Origin: Mesocentrotus franciscanus
Lineage: Eukaryota; Echinodermata; Echinoidea; Camarodonta; Strongylocentrotidae
Length of the DNA stretch: 64,000 nt
Assembly (NCBI GenBank): GCA_037976565.1
Contig: CP137679.1
Coordinates: 6,539,710 to 6,603,709, forward strand
Direction: 5' to 3'
Below, in pieces: positions 1 to 13,200 of the stretch (its first letter is position 1; every line of letters begins with the position of its first letter). The translations under genes and the position numbers were made by a program. Below the pieces are notes generated by a model that saw only the letters and a list, made by a program, of their open reading frames with translations, ran no database searches and was not told where the DNA came from.

Positions 1-1116
1 ACGGATGCGAACATGCATGTATGCAGTGCGAGCGCAGGTTATCTGTTGACCTATATCAACAAAAGCTTCGCGTATACAGCGTCGGCAGTACAGCGCGCAG
101 GAGCGCCATATATGGTATTTGTTAATGTTTGTTTGTAATACACGATCCAGCATATCTAGGCCGCCTTCATAACACTACTTTTAATATATTATTAGGACAT
201 AGCTGTCATCTCTAAGTCATAATTGGCATTAAAATATGGAAACAGGGAATCATGTGTCAAGGACATAAAGTTAGGCGAGACAAAAGTTGTTACATTATAA
301 GTCTGATAAAGGTTTAGCTACTAGTATTAGATTAATTTTAGGCTAGCTATAATAATAAGTATAGCAGTATACGATGCATGGGTAGCTCCAATGCTAGCGC
401 AGGCCGGCCGACCGGCTAGCGACGGCGCTAACTTCATGGACCTTAGCTGGACATAAGATAGCCCGGTTGGGCTCTTCGAAGATGTTTGAAAGAAAAGTAT
501 TAAAAGCTTAGGGTGGATGTTCGATCTAGATCAGGGGCTCTTGACTAGACTGCTTACTAATAATTTAGTGTCAGTCAAGCCCAAAACAATTCTGTGAGCA
601 TCATTCCTCCCGTACACTCTATCTACCATACGTTTTGTGTATAATTTTCGTGCGGTGCGATTTTTATTTTAACACGCATATTGCAAAGGCAAATTGAGCT
701 GCAATTAAGTCGCTCGACTCGACCAACTTGACTTTCCAACATGACGTCATCGGGCCTAAGAATTTGTCTTATCTGTCGTCTTAGCAAAGACAAACTGCTT
801 TACGTGTTTAGAATACAGCTAAGGCAACTTTTTTAACCTAGACAAATTCTTAGACATTTTCTTAGACTTACCCTGGTAAGAAAAATGTCTTAAAAGTTTA
901 TTGAATACTGGCCCTGATGCCTAAGTTTTTTTTTTTTTCTGGTGTTAAATGCAGGAAGGATTAAGGGAAATCTTCTGTTTTCCCCAAAAGAATCTTCTAC
1001 ATCACCCCCTTTCTCAAGATTTTCAGTCACTCAATTGATTTCTTCCTACTATCCCTAACAAGGTATGTAGTAGGTTTAAAAAATCAACCCTTCACCTGGT
1101 TGCCATAGTAACTAAC
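1..1116. other. Last DNMT1 intron (partial); no gene seen
   Basis: No exon with the expected GNAVPPPL motif is visible on the minus strand, so this is intron. A short inverted repeat (about 756-771 against 838-853, CTAAGAATTTGTCTTA type) suggests a small decayed foldback element. Nothing else is recognised. Confidence 0.5.
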
Positions 1117-1233
1117 CTGTCTGTGCTTGTCCAGGATGGAGCCAAAGAAGCGATAGGTATCTGGGAATCCCTGGGAGCGGGCACACTCCCTCACGCTCAC
1201 AACGCGGTGTTGCTCAGGGTGCAGGACACGCCC
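1117..1233 (-). CDS. DNMT1: DNMT1 exon 32: motif IX; last exon in the window
   Basis: Encodes [20 protein letters not shown] and [19 protein letters not shown], residues 1534-1572. [14 protein letters not shown] is motif IX. It ends at a GTTAGT donor, so a further exon with motif X (GNAVPP) and the stop must lie left of position 1; I could not find it in 1-1116. Confidence 0.97.
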
Positions 1234-4200
1234 CTTTCAAGAAAAGAAAAGAATCTGTTTATTCCCTCATACTTCCAATTATTCTACAATAAAGTAAAAG
1301 GCAAGAGAGTCTTTACTCTGTTGCTTATGTGCTGATAGTATTAAGTAAATGACAACTTTGGGGAAAAAGATTCATTATTAAATCATTTTATCCATCATAT
1401 ATCAATGAGGTGATATTCGAATAAGTAACAAAATATATTTCAAATTTAAATTAGAACTCAATGAAGGGTTATATCAATGCCAAGAAAACATTCTCTAAGA
1501 GATGGTAACCCTCAACAAGAAATAAATAGCAATGAGGAGGTGATTAAACCATCAAACTGCACTCAGATATGAATATGCACTCCAGTTCATAACTTTGGGT
1601 TTTGACGTCAAAGGTTGACTCCAAGATGACCACAATCACTTGATTGATACATGTCTGTAAAAACCCAATTGCACACATAGTATGTTGAATAACACGGACC
1701 GCATCCTTTCCATGTCTTAAAGTGCTATCACTCTCCTCCTCTCCTTCGTTTCTCTTGACCCACCTGTTTGCCCATAGGCTCAGGGTTGGTGACCGTGGTG
1801 CTGAAGAATCCGTCCCACTCCAACCGTCCATACAGCCCCGCCCAGTGGTTATGCCTGTTACCTGTGTGAGGTAGACACCAGGGGATGAGGGTGTTGAACT
1901 GACGATCTGAGGGGTCACACGCCTCCCCCTCCGCACAGGAGCATACCCCTCTCAGAGCACCAGTGGACAACTTGCTGCTCTTCTTGTCCCTGTGAGTGTA
2001 GCGGCTGTAGTAAGATGGTGAAGCTTGTGTTACACATGACAGAGTTTAAAATTAAATTTAATATGAGAACGTTCTGTTGTTTACCCAATAACAGATGTTG
2101 TCAATCACCGGGATTAGCCTTCACTTTTATGACCTGAATGACCATTATGTAGAGTTGTCGTGGTCGAGTGGATATGTCACAGGAGTCCCGCTGCGGCGCT
2201 AGTGTCCTTTGGCAAGACATTAATCTACATTTGCCACACTTGACCCAGGTGAGGTAAATGGGTACCTGGCAGGAATTAATTCCTTGAAATGCTAGAGCGC
2301 CTTTAAAATGGCAGCCATGCTTAAGCCGGGGTAATCTATATAGTAATAGCTGGGAGGTTTTTGGGCCTTTCGACGCCGTAAATTTTTTTGCCGCTGCTCC
2401 CTGGAACGCGCTCTTTGGGGAATGTGTACCTGAGGTGCCAAAGCTGTGCCTCGCCAGGTTCGTACTTTGCGAAAGCCTGCCGTTTGGCCCCAAAATATGA
2501 TTTTCCATGACGAGTGCCATCGACAAATACAACCTGGATGGCTTGCAACCTGCCACACCCACTGCCTGCCTGCATACAAACAGTCCAATGTCGCCGCAAG
2601 TGCTCGCAAATACCAACCGTCCAGTACCAGTGATTACCAGTGATCCATGAACAAATGTAACTTAATACCAGGCATCCGTATTTCTTCCCCACAAATCAGT
2701 TGGTCCTACAATGGGAGGAACACAAGACTTAAACCTCTAAAAATTATTAAAAATGTAAATGATGATCTTAGACAGTTCTTCACGCAATTCAGATCTTCCA
2801 TAACACCGAAAGAAGGACACGGAAGAAGAAAAACAAGAAGGTTAAATGTCTGTTAAACAGAACAGTGTTCACGGAAGAAATGGCACGCACGTATATGTAT
2901 TCAACCATTTTGCAGCCTATGGCTATGTTACTATACTGTTACTGTTAACAAGCGTGGCGCAAGCACAGGGTATGGGTGCCAGGTTATATGGGGGTTAATA
3001 TAGCGCATATGTCATTAATCAACATACTGTACTGCATCAAGAATATAAATTAAAAAATACAGAGACTGAACATACTTCCGACAATGCATGGAATGACTAG
3101 TTTACTTTGCTTGTTACTTGGCAATTACACATTTCATTTATTTACACATACAAATTTTATGATAATTATGCTGGATTTTGTTGATACAGTCAAACCTGTC
3201 TATAGCGACCGCCCAAGGGAAACACAAAAAGTGGTCTTTGTAGACAGGTGGTCTTTGTAGACAGGTTCCTTTAGTACATGTTTCTATGAGAAAACATTTT
3301 CAAGGGAAACAAAAAATGTGGTCTTTGTAGACAGGTGGTCACTAAAGCAGGTTTTACTGTATATATATTTAATTGTTACAAGAACTCTATAGTATTATAT
3401 CAAAAGCAAGACTTACAGTTTCCTACATGTGGTTCCATCTTTGAGGGGGACAGGAATGTTGGGTAGGTCACGCCAATCTGACCCCGGCGCCAACGGGATG
3501 TGCTTCATACGAGCAGCGACGAGGGAGCTCATGTCTTTACAGATGTGATCACGTAAGATAGGCTGGTATTGGTTGCCTCGGATCTATGGGAAATAAAAAC
3601 ATACTTTACTAATAGTAACTGATATACTGGAAAAAGATTTTTGTATGCATGAAATCTTTGCTATCTTGGAGTGGTTCAGAATCACCAATATTTCATGCCA
3701 TATACTTTATTTATTTGCAGTGATATGACTTGAGGATGATTGTAATAGATTGTAATGTTTTATCCATATGATTGTTGTGTATTTTCATCTTTTCATTTTC
3801 TAATATTTGTAGTTGTACTACTGAAATTTAAAGAATAGAATAAATGTAACACTGACATATATAGAATCTAGACTACTTCTAATTATGCCTATCTATATAT
3901 CTATATTAAGGTTTCCTGTAAATCAAGATGAAATTCACCTTCTTTTGAAAGTCTGATTGCGGTTCACCATCATAGGAGATCTCCAACTTCTGAGCCCCGT
4001 TGCTGATTGTGGGCAGATCGGACATGCTATCCCTTACAGAGATGGTGCGATAAGGAGCCGATAGGCACCACTGGTTGTTAGATTGGATCTTCTTATCACC
4101 GATCATCACGCTGAGGGAGCAGGCGCGAGGTGAAAAGACATGCAGAGGTTCTGGGTAGAAGGGGAGCTTCTCGCCCGGTGCTGCGGCCAGGATGATGGCT

Positions 4201-7200
4201 CTTCGTCTGGTCTGTGGTACACCGTATTGACCGGCTTGGAGGATCCCAAATGTACACTGGAGAAAGAAGAAAGAGAGAGAGACGGGAAGGATATAAAAAG
4301 AAGGGGAAAAAACCACAAAGCAAAAAAACAACAAAAAATGAACACCAGCCCAACAATAGACAAAAAAATTTTACATTACATTTTGTTTTGTTTTATCAGT
4401 TACATGTAGTGTGGGGTCAATCTAGCAGTTTGACTTGCGTATTAATGGGAGGCGCAATTAATTAAAACAAGGGAAACGCTCTTGGCGGTCTCGCCTGCAT
4501 TACGCAATTCGATATGATGAAAAATTGAGGTTGGGACATTATTCATAGGCAGGGTGGCCCATTAGCAGGCCCCTAATTATGAAATCCTCTGAATATAATC
4601 AGCATTTTGAAGTGAATATTGACTAAGAATCATCAGAAGAATTATTTACTATTATTTGTACCAAGATTGATAACTTTCATGAAATATGAAATAGCAAAAA
4701 TTGATTTATTAATTCTCATATTAAGTTGAAAAACATAATCCAAGTCTACTGATCTAAAATGACCTTTGACCTTGTGACCTGGAATTTGTGTCATATGATT
4801 TGTGATACTTGATAACCCTTGGATACAAGTTTCATGGAATTTCAACGAATAAAACACTTTTGAAATTATGCTAAAATTTCAAAATTTTGATGGTGATGCC
4901 ACAACAACGTCTAAGTTTGCAGACCTGAAATGACATTTGACCTTGTCACCTAAAAGACTTATCACATGATTGGTAATACTTGATAACTCTTATGTTTAAG
5001 TTTCATCGAATAGGAATGTATACTTTCAAAATTATTTTAAAATTCAAAATCTTAACCTTTGGTTAAGTTTTTGATGTTAATGCCACAACATAGTCTAAGT
5101 TTGTTGACCTAAAATTCTACTCACATGATTGGGGATATTTGATAACCCTTTAGTCCAAGTTTCATTGAATAAGAACTTATACTTTCAAAATTATATTAAA
5201 AATTCAAAACTTCATTTTGGTTAAGTTTTTGATGTTGACGCTGTTGCCCCCGCAGCCACGCTTTCGCTTTGCTATGTAGGCGAGACAAAAAGGAGGGGGG
5301 AAGAAGTATAAAAAACAAACCTGATAGCCCATGCGTATCAGACAGCGAAGAGCCAGCTTCAGAACCATGTTTTTCTTGTATGACACAAAGTTACGGACGT
5401 TCTCCAGAAGGAAGAAACGAGGGCGGTAGTAGTCGCAGTAGCTCAGGTATGAAGATATAAGGGAGTTCTGTGGAATAAAAGAAACAAGTCAACGCAGGGT
5501 GTAAATGGCCTATATACGTCACAACAAATTACCTCCATTAGACTATACTATTATATTACTATGCAAGGAAGTTAACCACATTTTCACATATATAATTAGG
5601 TGTTTTTGCATATTTAATGAGCTATGACCTTTCACCTTTGACCTACTTACTCCGAAATCGAACTTACGCTGTGTTTTGATACCATGAACCTTCATATCAA
5701 ATTTCATTAAAATCCGTCAAACATTACTAAAGATATCGAACGGAAACCAGATTTGCATATTTAATGAGCTATGACCTTTGACCTACCGTATTTGCCGGCG
5801 TAAAGACCGCAGTATTTTCGGAAGAGAAAATATCAAAAAGTCTGGGTGCGGCCTTTGTGCAGCAACAGTCAAAAATTCAAAAATACAGCACGTATTCGTA
5901 AATGAGGGACCAGTAGCGAGATCCATGCCGGAGCTCGCGGCAGCAGTGCCGGTTGCGTCAAAACCATGTTATACCATGGTGAGAAAATACGATAAAATAC
6001 CACCAAGATGATTTTCAACTACAAAAACGACAAGTAGTAGTAAAGACCGGGGTCCAATAAACAATTGTATGTCCAAATATAAATCGAATAACGTTGGATT
6101 GCGGAGATTTCGATGGATTCTGCGAGAAGAAATCCCAGTGTTTAGCACTAAGAAAAACTACGGAACGTAATGATCTGCGCATGCGCGGGTGGGTTCTCAT
6201 ATATATTCTTGATCGAACGTACAAGTACAATGGTACAGGACATTTCTAGAATAACTCCACACATCTTACCGATAATTTTGTGTTATATTGTTGACATGAA
6301 GTTTTGTCAATCTCATGAATAAACTTCATAACTTATTTTTCAAACATAAACTAGATCTAATCTTAGTTCGTTTTTTTTTTTTTTGTCTACGAAATGTCAA
6401 AGTTGGGGGTGCGGCCTATGCAGCGCTGCGGCCTTATCGCCGGCAAATACGGTACATACTCTGAAATCGAACGTAGGCTGTGTTTTGATACCATGTACCT
6501 TCATATCAAATTTCATTAAAATCCGTCAAACATTACTAAAGTTATCGATCGGAAACCAGATGTGTATTTTTTATTTGACCTATATACTCCAAAATCAAAA
6601 TTGGCCTGTATTTTGATACCATGTACCTTCATATCAAATTTCATTAAAATCCGTCAAACATTACTGAAGTTATCGATCAGAAAACAAATTTGTTACGGAA
6701 GGACGGACGGCAGCGTTACTATATTCCCTCCGACTTCATCGGCGAGGGGATAATAAAGATTCACGATTCACTTTTCTTTTAAAAAAAGATGTAAGCAAGG
6801 GAGTTAAAGAAAAAGGGTGAACAGGTCGTGGAATGGAACACTTTATTATGAAAAGCAAGGTTTTCTAAATGAATGAAAGAGGTGTTTACAACAAAAAGTA
6901 GTTGAGAAAATAAAAATGTAAAACTACCCATGATTATAACTGGGAATTGCAAACAATAAAATCATGAATATGAAAGAAAGGGGGAAAAACTATCAATACG
7001 AGTAATGAATATTGTTTCCATGGCAATGACTTGACACCCACCCCCTCATCAACAAACATATGCAATACATGGAGATCAATAGATAAAATTTCCAATTCAC
7101 ATACATTGAAATCTGACAAAGTTTATTTTACTCCACATTTTGCATTAAATGAAGAAATTAAAACAATAAAACACCTGACCATATTTACCATTATCAAACT

Positions 7201-10200
7201 TCATATGGTCAGCATTAACAAATGGATTACCTTGAATTTAGAATATTCTCTGGAGTTGAATCTGTTCATACCACTAAAACCCTGGCAGGGTGGTCCACCA
7301 CATAGCAGTTCTACATCACCCTTCTGAGGTAACTTCTGCCCAGTCCGACTTGTCTTGTCTCCCTGAAAAAGTTTCATTGAAAAACCAGGGTGTATATGCA
7401 CAACATTATGGCTAGAGTGCCTGTTTGCGCAGAGCCCTTGTCTGTGCGTATGTTTAACTGCGTGATTCTAATAAAAGAAAACATGCAACAAACACAAAAT
7501 TTTCATTTCTACTTTATATATTCATGCAATTACAATTTTTCAGACTTTCATTTTGGATTTTTAATTTGTTACAAAATAATGTGATGAAATAACAACTTCA
7601 AACTTTCAGTACTTGAGGCACAAATCCTGCCAGAAGTACAATTTTGCATCAGTTATGTTCACCTCACCTTTCTTCCACAAATCCAAAATATGGGTTCACG
7701 ACTTAAAGCTACTACAGTATGTCCCTTTTGTAGCCAACATCAAATTCTGTAGAACTTTGCAGGAATTATGAATATGTCATGTATGTCCTATCTGTGAAAT
7801 TTAAACGTTAGCAGTGTCCTAATATTCAAATTATGCAAGAAAACCCATTTACTTGCTAGACTTCACTGTCAGACACTATTGAGTGGCTGACTGGCCTTTT
7901 TTCATCTGTGGTAATAACATACATAAAATGAGCTGTAAAGGGTACATGAGCATTTGTCTACATCAATAACCCACTTCTTGTAATGGCCAAAATTAAACTG
8001 ATTGAATCTTTGCGCAGCATAAAACGTACGACCATTCGGTACAATGGTCTGAAAAATCAGACTATTACTTACTGGCTCTATAGCTCCTAAGTCGATTCGA
8101 CAACTAATAGTCGTTATAATCCCACTTAAAGACATTTTCAAGCCCCCTTTTTTTGAGGGAAGTTCTAAATGAGTATTGTCTTTCAAATGCCGTTGGAATT
8201 TAACCTTTTCATTTTTTTGGCCTGCAAATGGGATATAGTACCTTTAAAATGGAAGATCAAATGAAAAACATTGATTCTAAAAGAAGAATAGTGGACACAC
8301 TGAGGAATCCCAATTTAGAATATGTCTATTGGAAATATATTTGAGACAATGTTTTCCAAATTGATGGTTAGATATAGTTAAATCCCAAATTACCTCTCTG
8401 CCCTGGAATTAATACAGGAACCACCCAATTCCTAAAGGCAATAGGTAGATATTGAAATTTGATGAAATATGAAGAATTATATACCTCTCTTTAGAAATCT
8501 AGCCATCTTATTGGTCGAAATTGGAGTCGTGATTTTAGCCATGCCTACCAGAACCAGTCAATAGTTGTTTTTTTTAATGCATGCATGCCCCGGTTAACGG
8601 GCCGCATAAATAAATTTTGCAGAGATCCCCTTTGGTTTACGTGTTGAAATGTTCTTGGTGCGAGCGTGGATACCAGTGTGTGTGGGATTCCCTAATGATC
8701 GTAACATTCAAGCAACTTTCCAGCGAAGATTAACAGACAGTTTTTCAGATTTTCTGTGATGTTTTAACCAATCTTTACTCAAGAAAAGGATAAGGCAAGA
8801 ATTCTTTGTAGATTTTTTTGTGAATTCGGTATATAAAAGATATATGGTCTGCTTTAATATTTGAGGCCATCCCCGCGCGCCGAGGGGTCATGGCAGGATG
8901 CAACATACCCGAGAGCCAGTATAGAAACAACCATGCCTCTCATAGCAAACAATATATCTATAATATTCCTGGATGTAAAAACCTTTTCCGGAAGCTGTCC
9001 TCACGAAGAGCAAAAACTTGATAATGTTGGGCGATTATTGTGTTAACAGTCTCAACCTAATGTTGGTTAATGAAGAATGATATTCAATGAAATTTGTCTA
9101 CTAGTACATCATGAATGTTACCTGCATAACTAGTCTGAGTAACTCATTGCAATACATGATGAATGTTACCTGCATGACTAGTCTGAGTAACTCATTGCAA
9201 TACATGATGAATGTTACCTGCATAACTAGTCTGAGTAACTCATTGCAATACATGATGAATGTTACCTGCATAACTAGTCCGAGTAACTCATTGCAATCAG
9301 GATGAATGTTACCTGCATAACTAGTCTGAGTAACTCATTGCAATACATGATGAATGTTACCTGCATAACTAGTCTGAGTAACTCATTGCAATACATGATG
9401 AATGTTACCTGCATAACTAGTCTGAGTAACTCATTGCAATCATCACTGAAGACGGTAGAGCCTGGATTGTTGAGTCTGAAGGCCTGAGCGGCAGGCTCCT
9501 CCTTCTCTATGGCCCAGCTAGATTCACAGATACCGGCTTGATGGAATCCCTCCGATAGACCTGATGCAAGTAGGCAAATAAAATTATGTCATCACATTTC
9601 AGAATCAAGATTCTTTTTTATCCCAGTTATCATTGGGGGTAGGGGGCAGCGACACTGGTCTTTGTTTTGCCAGCTTTCCGTCCCCACACACTCTCTCTCT
9701 CACATGACTTCTGGCATACCATCCTCATCATCATCACTGCCATCATCATCATCATCATCACACAAATTGATTACTACCCTCCTCCTCTTACACATCGATA
9801 ATCATCCTCATTTTGGTCATTATTCTTATTGTCTACATCTTAACCGCCATCATTATCACCTCATTATTATTTCAAACAAAGTCATGTGCTGTACAACCTG
9901 TGACTCAGAGGACACACTTCCTTCTTAAGATTACTTATATTCATTTGAAATACTGTACAACACTGACACTCATCCTTGAATGAAGTAATCATATCTATAC
10001 AGTGCGTCCCAGAAACCGAGAATTATCGATGTTTTATCATAACTTAATCACAATTATAATTAATAAATGACACATATTTGTAAAGCTTAGATCCTCTTCT
10101 TTCATTAGATGCAACTCATATGATGCATATTTCACGCACGAGTGATTAAAAACAATTTGAAGAAAGGGTACCAAAAAGTCATTTTGCGAACGGTATCTGA

Positions 10201-13200
10201 ATTTCATAGAGAAAATCACATTTCTAGAAAGTTCATTTTCTGTCCTTTCATACGACACCTCAATCAGGAAACATGAGCCAGGAATAACAATAGCATGAAG
10301 TCTTTTGTCTTCTTTGTGCATGGCTGATCGTCAACAAAACGGAGTTAAGTCTTTTGTCAACTTTGTTTGTTACTACGGCAGGCAGCCAGTGAAAACAAAT
10401 TTGTTTACTAAAATTATGGAAATGCAAGCATTACTTTAAACAAACAGAACTTTGTTATTCCTTGCTTATTTTTCCTGATTGAGGTGTCATATACACAAAA
10501 TGAACTTTCAAGAAATGTGATTTTTCTCTTTGAAATTCAGATATCGTTCGCCAAATGACTTTTTGGTACCCTTTCTTCAAAGTGTTTTTAATCACTCATG
10601 TGTGAAATATGCATCATATGAGTTGCATCAAATGAAAGAAGATCTAAGCTTTACAAATATGTGTCATGTATTAATTATAATTGTGATTTAGTTATGATAA
10701 AACATTGATAATTCTCGGTTTCTTTTTTTTCTGGGACGCACTGTATATCGTCTACTTGGAGCTAGAAGGGTGTCAACTCATATGTTTTAACCCCAAAAAA
10801 GACTGGGCTATTTTGAACCTTTAAAAACAGGGAGGGCCCCCCCCCTTAAGATCTTGGCAACCGAAACTCTGATCGACTCCAAATTTGGCATGGTGATAAA
10901 TGACCATGAGATCTACAATATTGCATAGTTAAAATATTTTCTTTAAATTAGAATATGTTAATTAGAGCTAATTAATTATTTAATTTTGTATTTTTGTATT
11001 TTTCTTTGTATTATTCTTTATACATTGTATTGTTTTATGCAAATGAGAAGGCAATAAGTTTTATTCACCATGCCAAATGGGAATACTAACAGTACATGTG
11101 AAAAGATGGGTATAAAATTGTATTGCTTTGTTTTTTTAACTTATGTATTTTATTGTTTTTGTTGTTTTATTTCATTTCTAACTATAATTCAACTACTTTG
11201 ACCCCCAAAACAAACACCTAAACTATAAACAAGACCAAATAACCAATGTATTATCTCTTTTTTTGATATTTCTATATGTTTTGTACACAAATCACGAAAA
11301 TGAGCGATTTTCGGGCTGACATGCAAAGACAAAAGGTCACATGACTTTGTAACGGTAGGTCCGATTATTTTATTTGTTTCAAAAGATGCGCAAGACTAAG
11401 GAAAAAAGTCATAAAGTGGCACTGTAAAACATTTAAGCATTACGAAGTAATCGCGCGAATAGAGGAGGGGGCTAAATGAGCCCCCAGTCTTTTTAGGGTT
11501 AACAAAAAGTAAGGGTCCTTCTGGCTCTGATATGTTGGCTCACCTCCACATCCAGCAAATACATCCAGGCATTTCAGTTTCTGGAAAGGAATTTCGGTTG
11601 ATTCTTTCTCCTCCTGCTTCTCCATCTTTCCTTTGGCCTTGCCTTTACCTTTCCCTTTGCCCTGTGAAGATACCATAGCAGATCAAGAAGTAGTAATAAC
11701 TCAATTAATGTCAAAATATTTTCACATGACAAGAAACTTAAATTGAATTAAAGACAAAACATCATTTTTACAGTAGATTTACAGAACTAAATATGTACAA
11801 CCTTAGTACAAAATGAGATACTCAGGACCTTATGAAACATTTGAATAAATATGATTAACATTCACAAATGTGAAGAGGTGTTTGCTAAGTAATGCCTAAT
11901 TAGACCAATACCAAACAACTTTTTCCTAATATCCTGTATCTGTATCTTGACAAATCAATTATAACCCCTTCTGTACCATGGCAGCAAATCCCACTTGAGA
12001 ATGTATAGGTCTGGATTAAAGATGACTAGTTTTGCCTTGTCTCTGTGAAACAGAAATAGATTCATTCATTCTGGAAAATATCAAAATGGAAGTAATTTTA
12101 CAGGTATGCCTCCTGCAACAACAAAACAAGAAACAAAAATTCAGAATGAAACTTTTGAGGATCACTTATGAAAATTGTGTGGATACACAGTAGCACAGAA
12201 GAGGTTGAGCAATTTTTGTAGCTATATGAAGTGAGGAAGTCATAAATAATAACATCTCAAACAGTGATATCCTGTGCCAAACCTTTGCCTCATTGCAAGT
12301 TTATTCAGCCATATTGGAGGGTGTGCCCTCTCTCAGTATAAACATTAAGGTCTCAACTTATAGATCAAATAAATAGAATATTGTCACAAGGTTGAGCAAT
12401 TTTCTTTGCAAAAAAAAACGACCAAGATCATACCTTGCCTTTCATCCTGGTACTGCGTGATTTACTAGGAGGGTCTTCAAAACACTTCCTCTTGCTGTCA
12501 TAGGCCTGATAAACATCAAAATAGAGATAGATGTCAATAAGCATTAATAATAAAGCTTTAAAATTCAGAAAGAGGTTACTAGACAAACTAAAGTGAGTCC
12601 AATGCAAACTCCTAAATTGTGTACACCACTCGAATGTACAAGCACTGCCAAGTCACAATTTCTCAAACCTGTATATAGAATTGCCAAAATTATATCATTC
12701 TTTTCGATTGAACACAATTTTGAAAATGAAAGAAAACATTTTAAGAAAAATCTTTTAACCGGACATATATACATATACGCATACAACTGTGTTTTTAATA
12801 GTGTGCAAAATCCATAAAATATTACTTGTTATGCTTTATATAATAAATTAAACCTTGGCATATATATGTATGAAGTCCACAACTCCCCCTTACTCTCTGG
12901 GTGGATAGACTAGTTCTGAACAACAAATAACATATTCACTAAAATGCTAAAAAAAAAACTAATTTACATCATGTACAATGTGGTTGGTTTTAATTCTAAA
13001 CTAAAAGATAAAAGTTTACAGAGATAATTTGCACGTAATTATGTGTAAATTTCACTCTGCATGTCCAAATTTTAATCTGTATCAAATATTCAAAACCTAG
13101 TTTATATATATATATTCACCTCTCTAAAATAGAACTTGTGAGGGCCTCCTGCACTGTACTCGTCTACGCTGACATTGAGATCCTCTGCACAGACCAGTGA

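Noticed and set aside
1123..1335. 70-codon plus-strand ORF
   Set aside because: Antisense to DNMT1 exon 32.
9111..9487. Plus-strand repetitive ORFs of the [15 protein letters not shown] type
   Set aside because: They are the antisense of the exon-junction minisatellite, open only because the unit is 48 bp.
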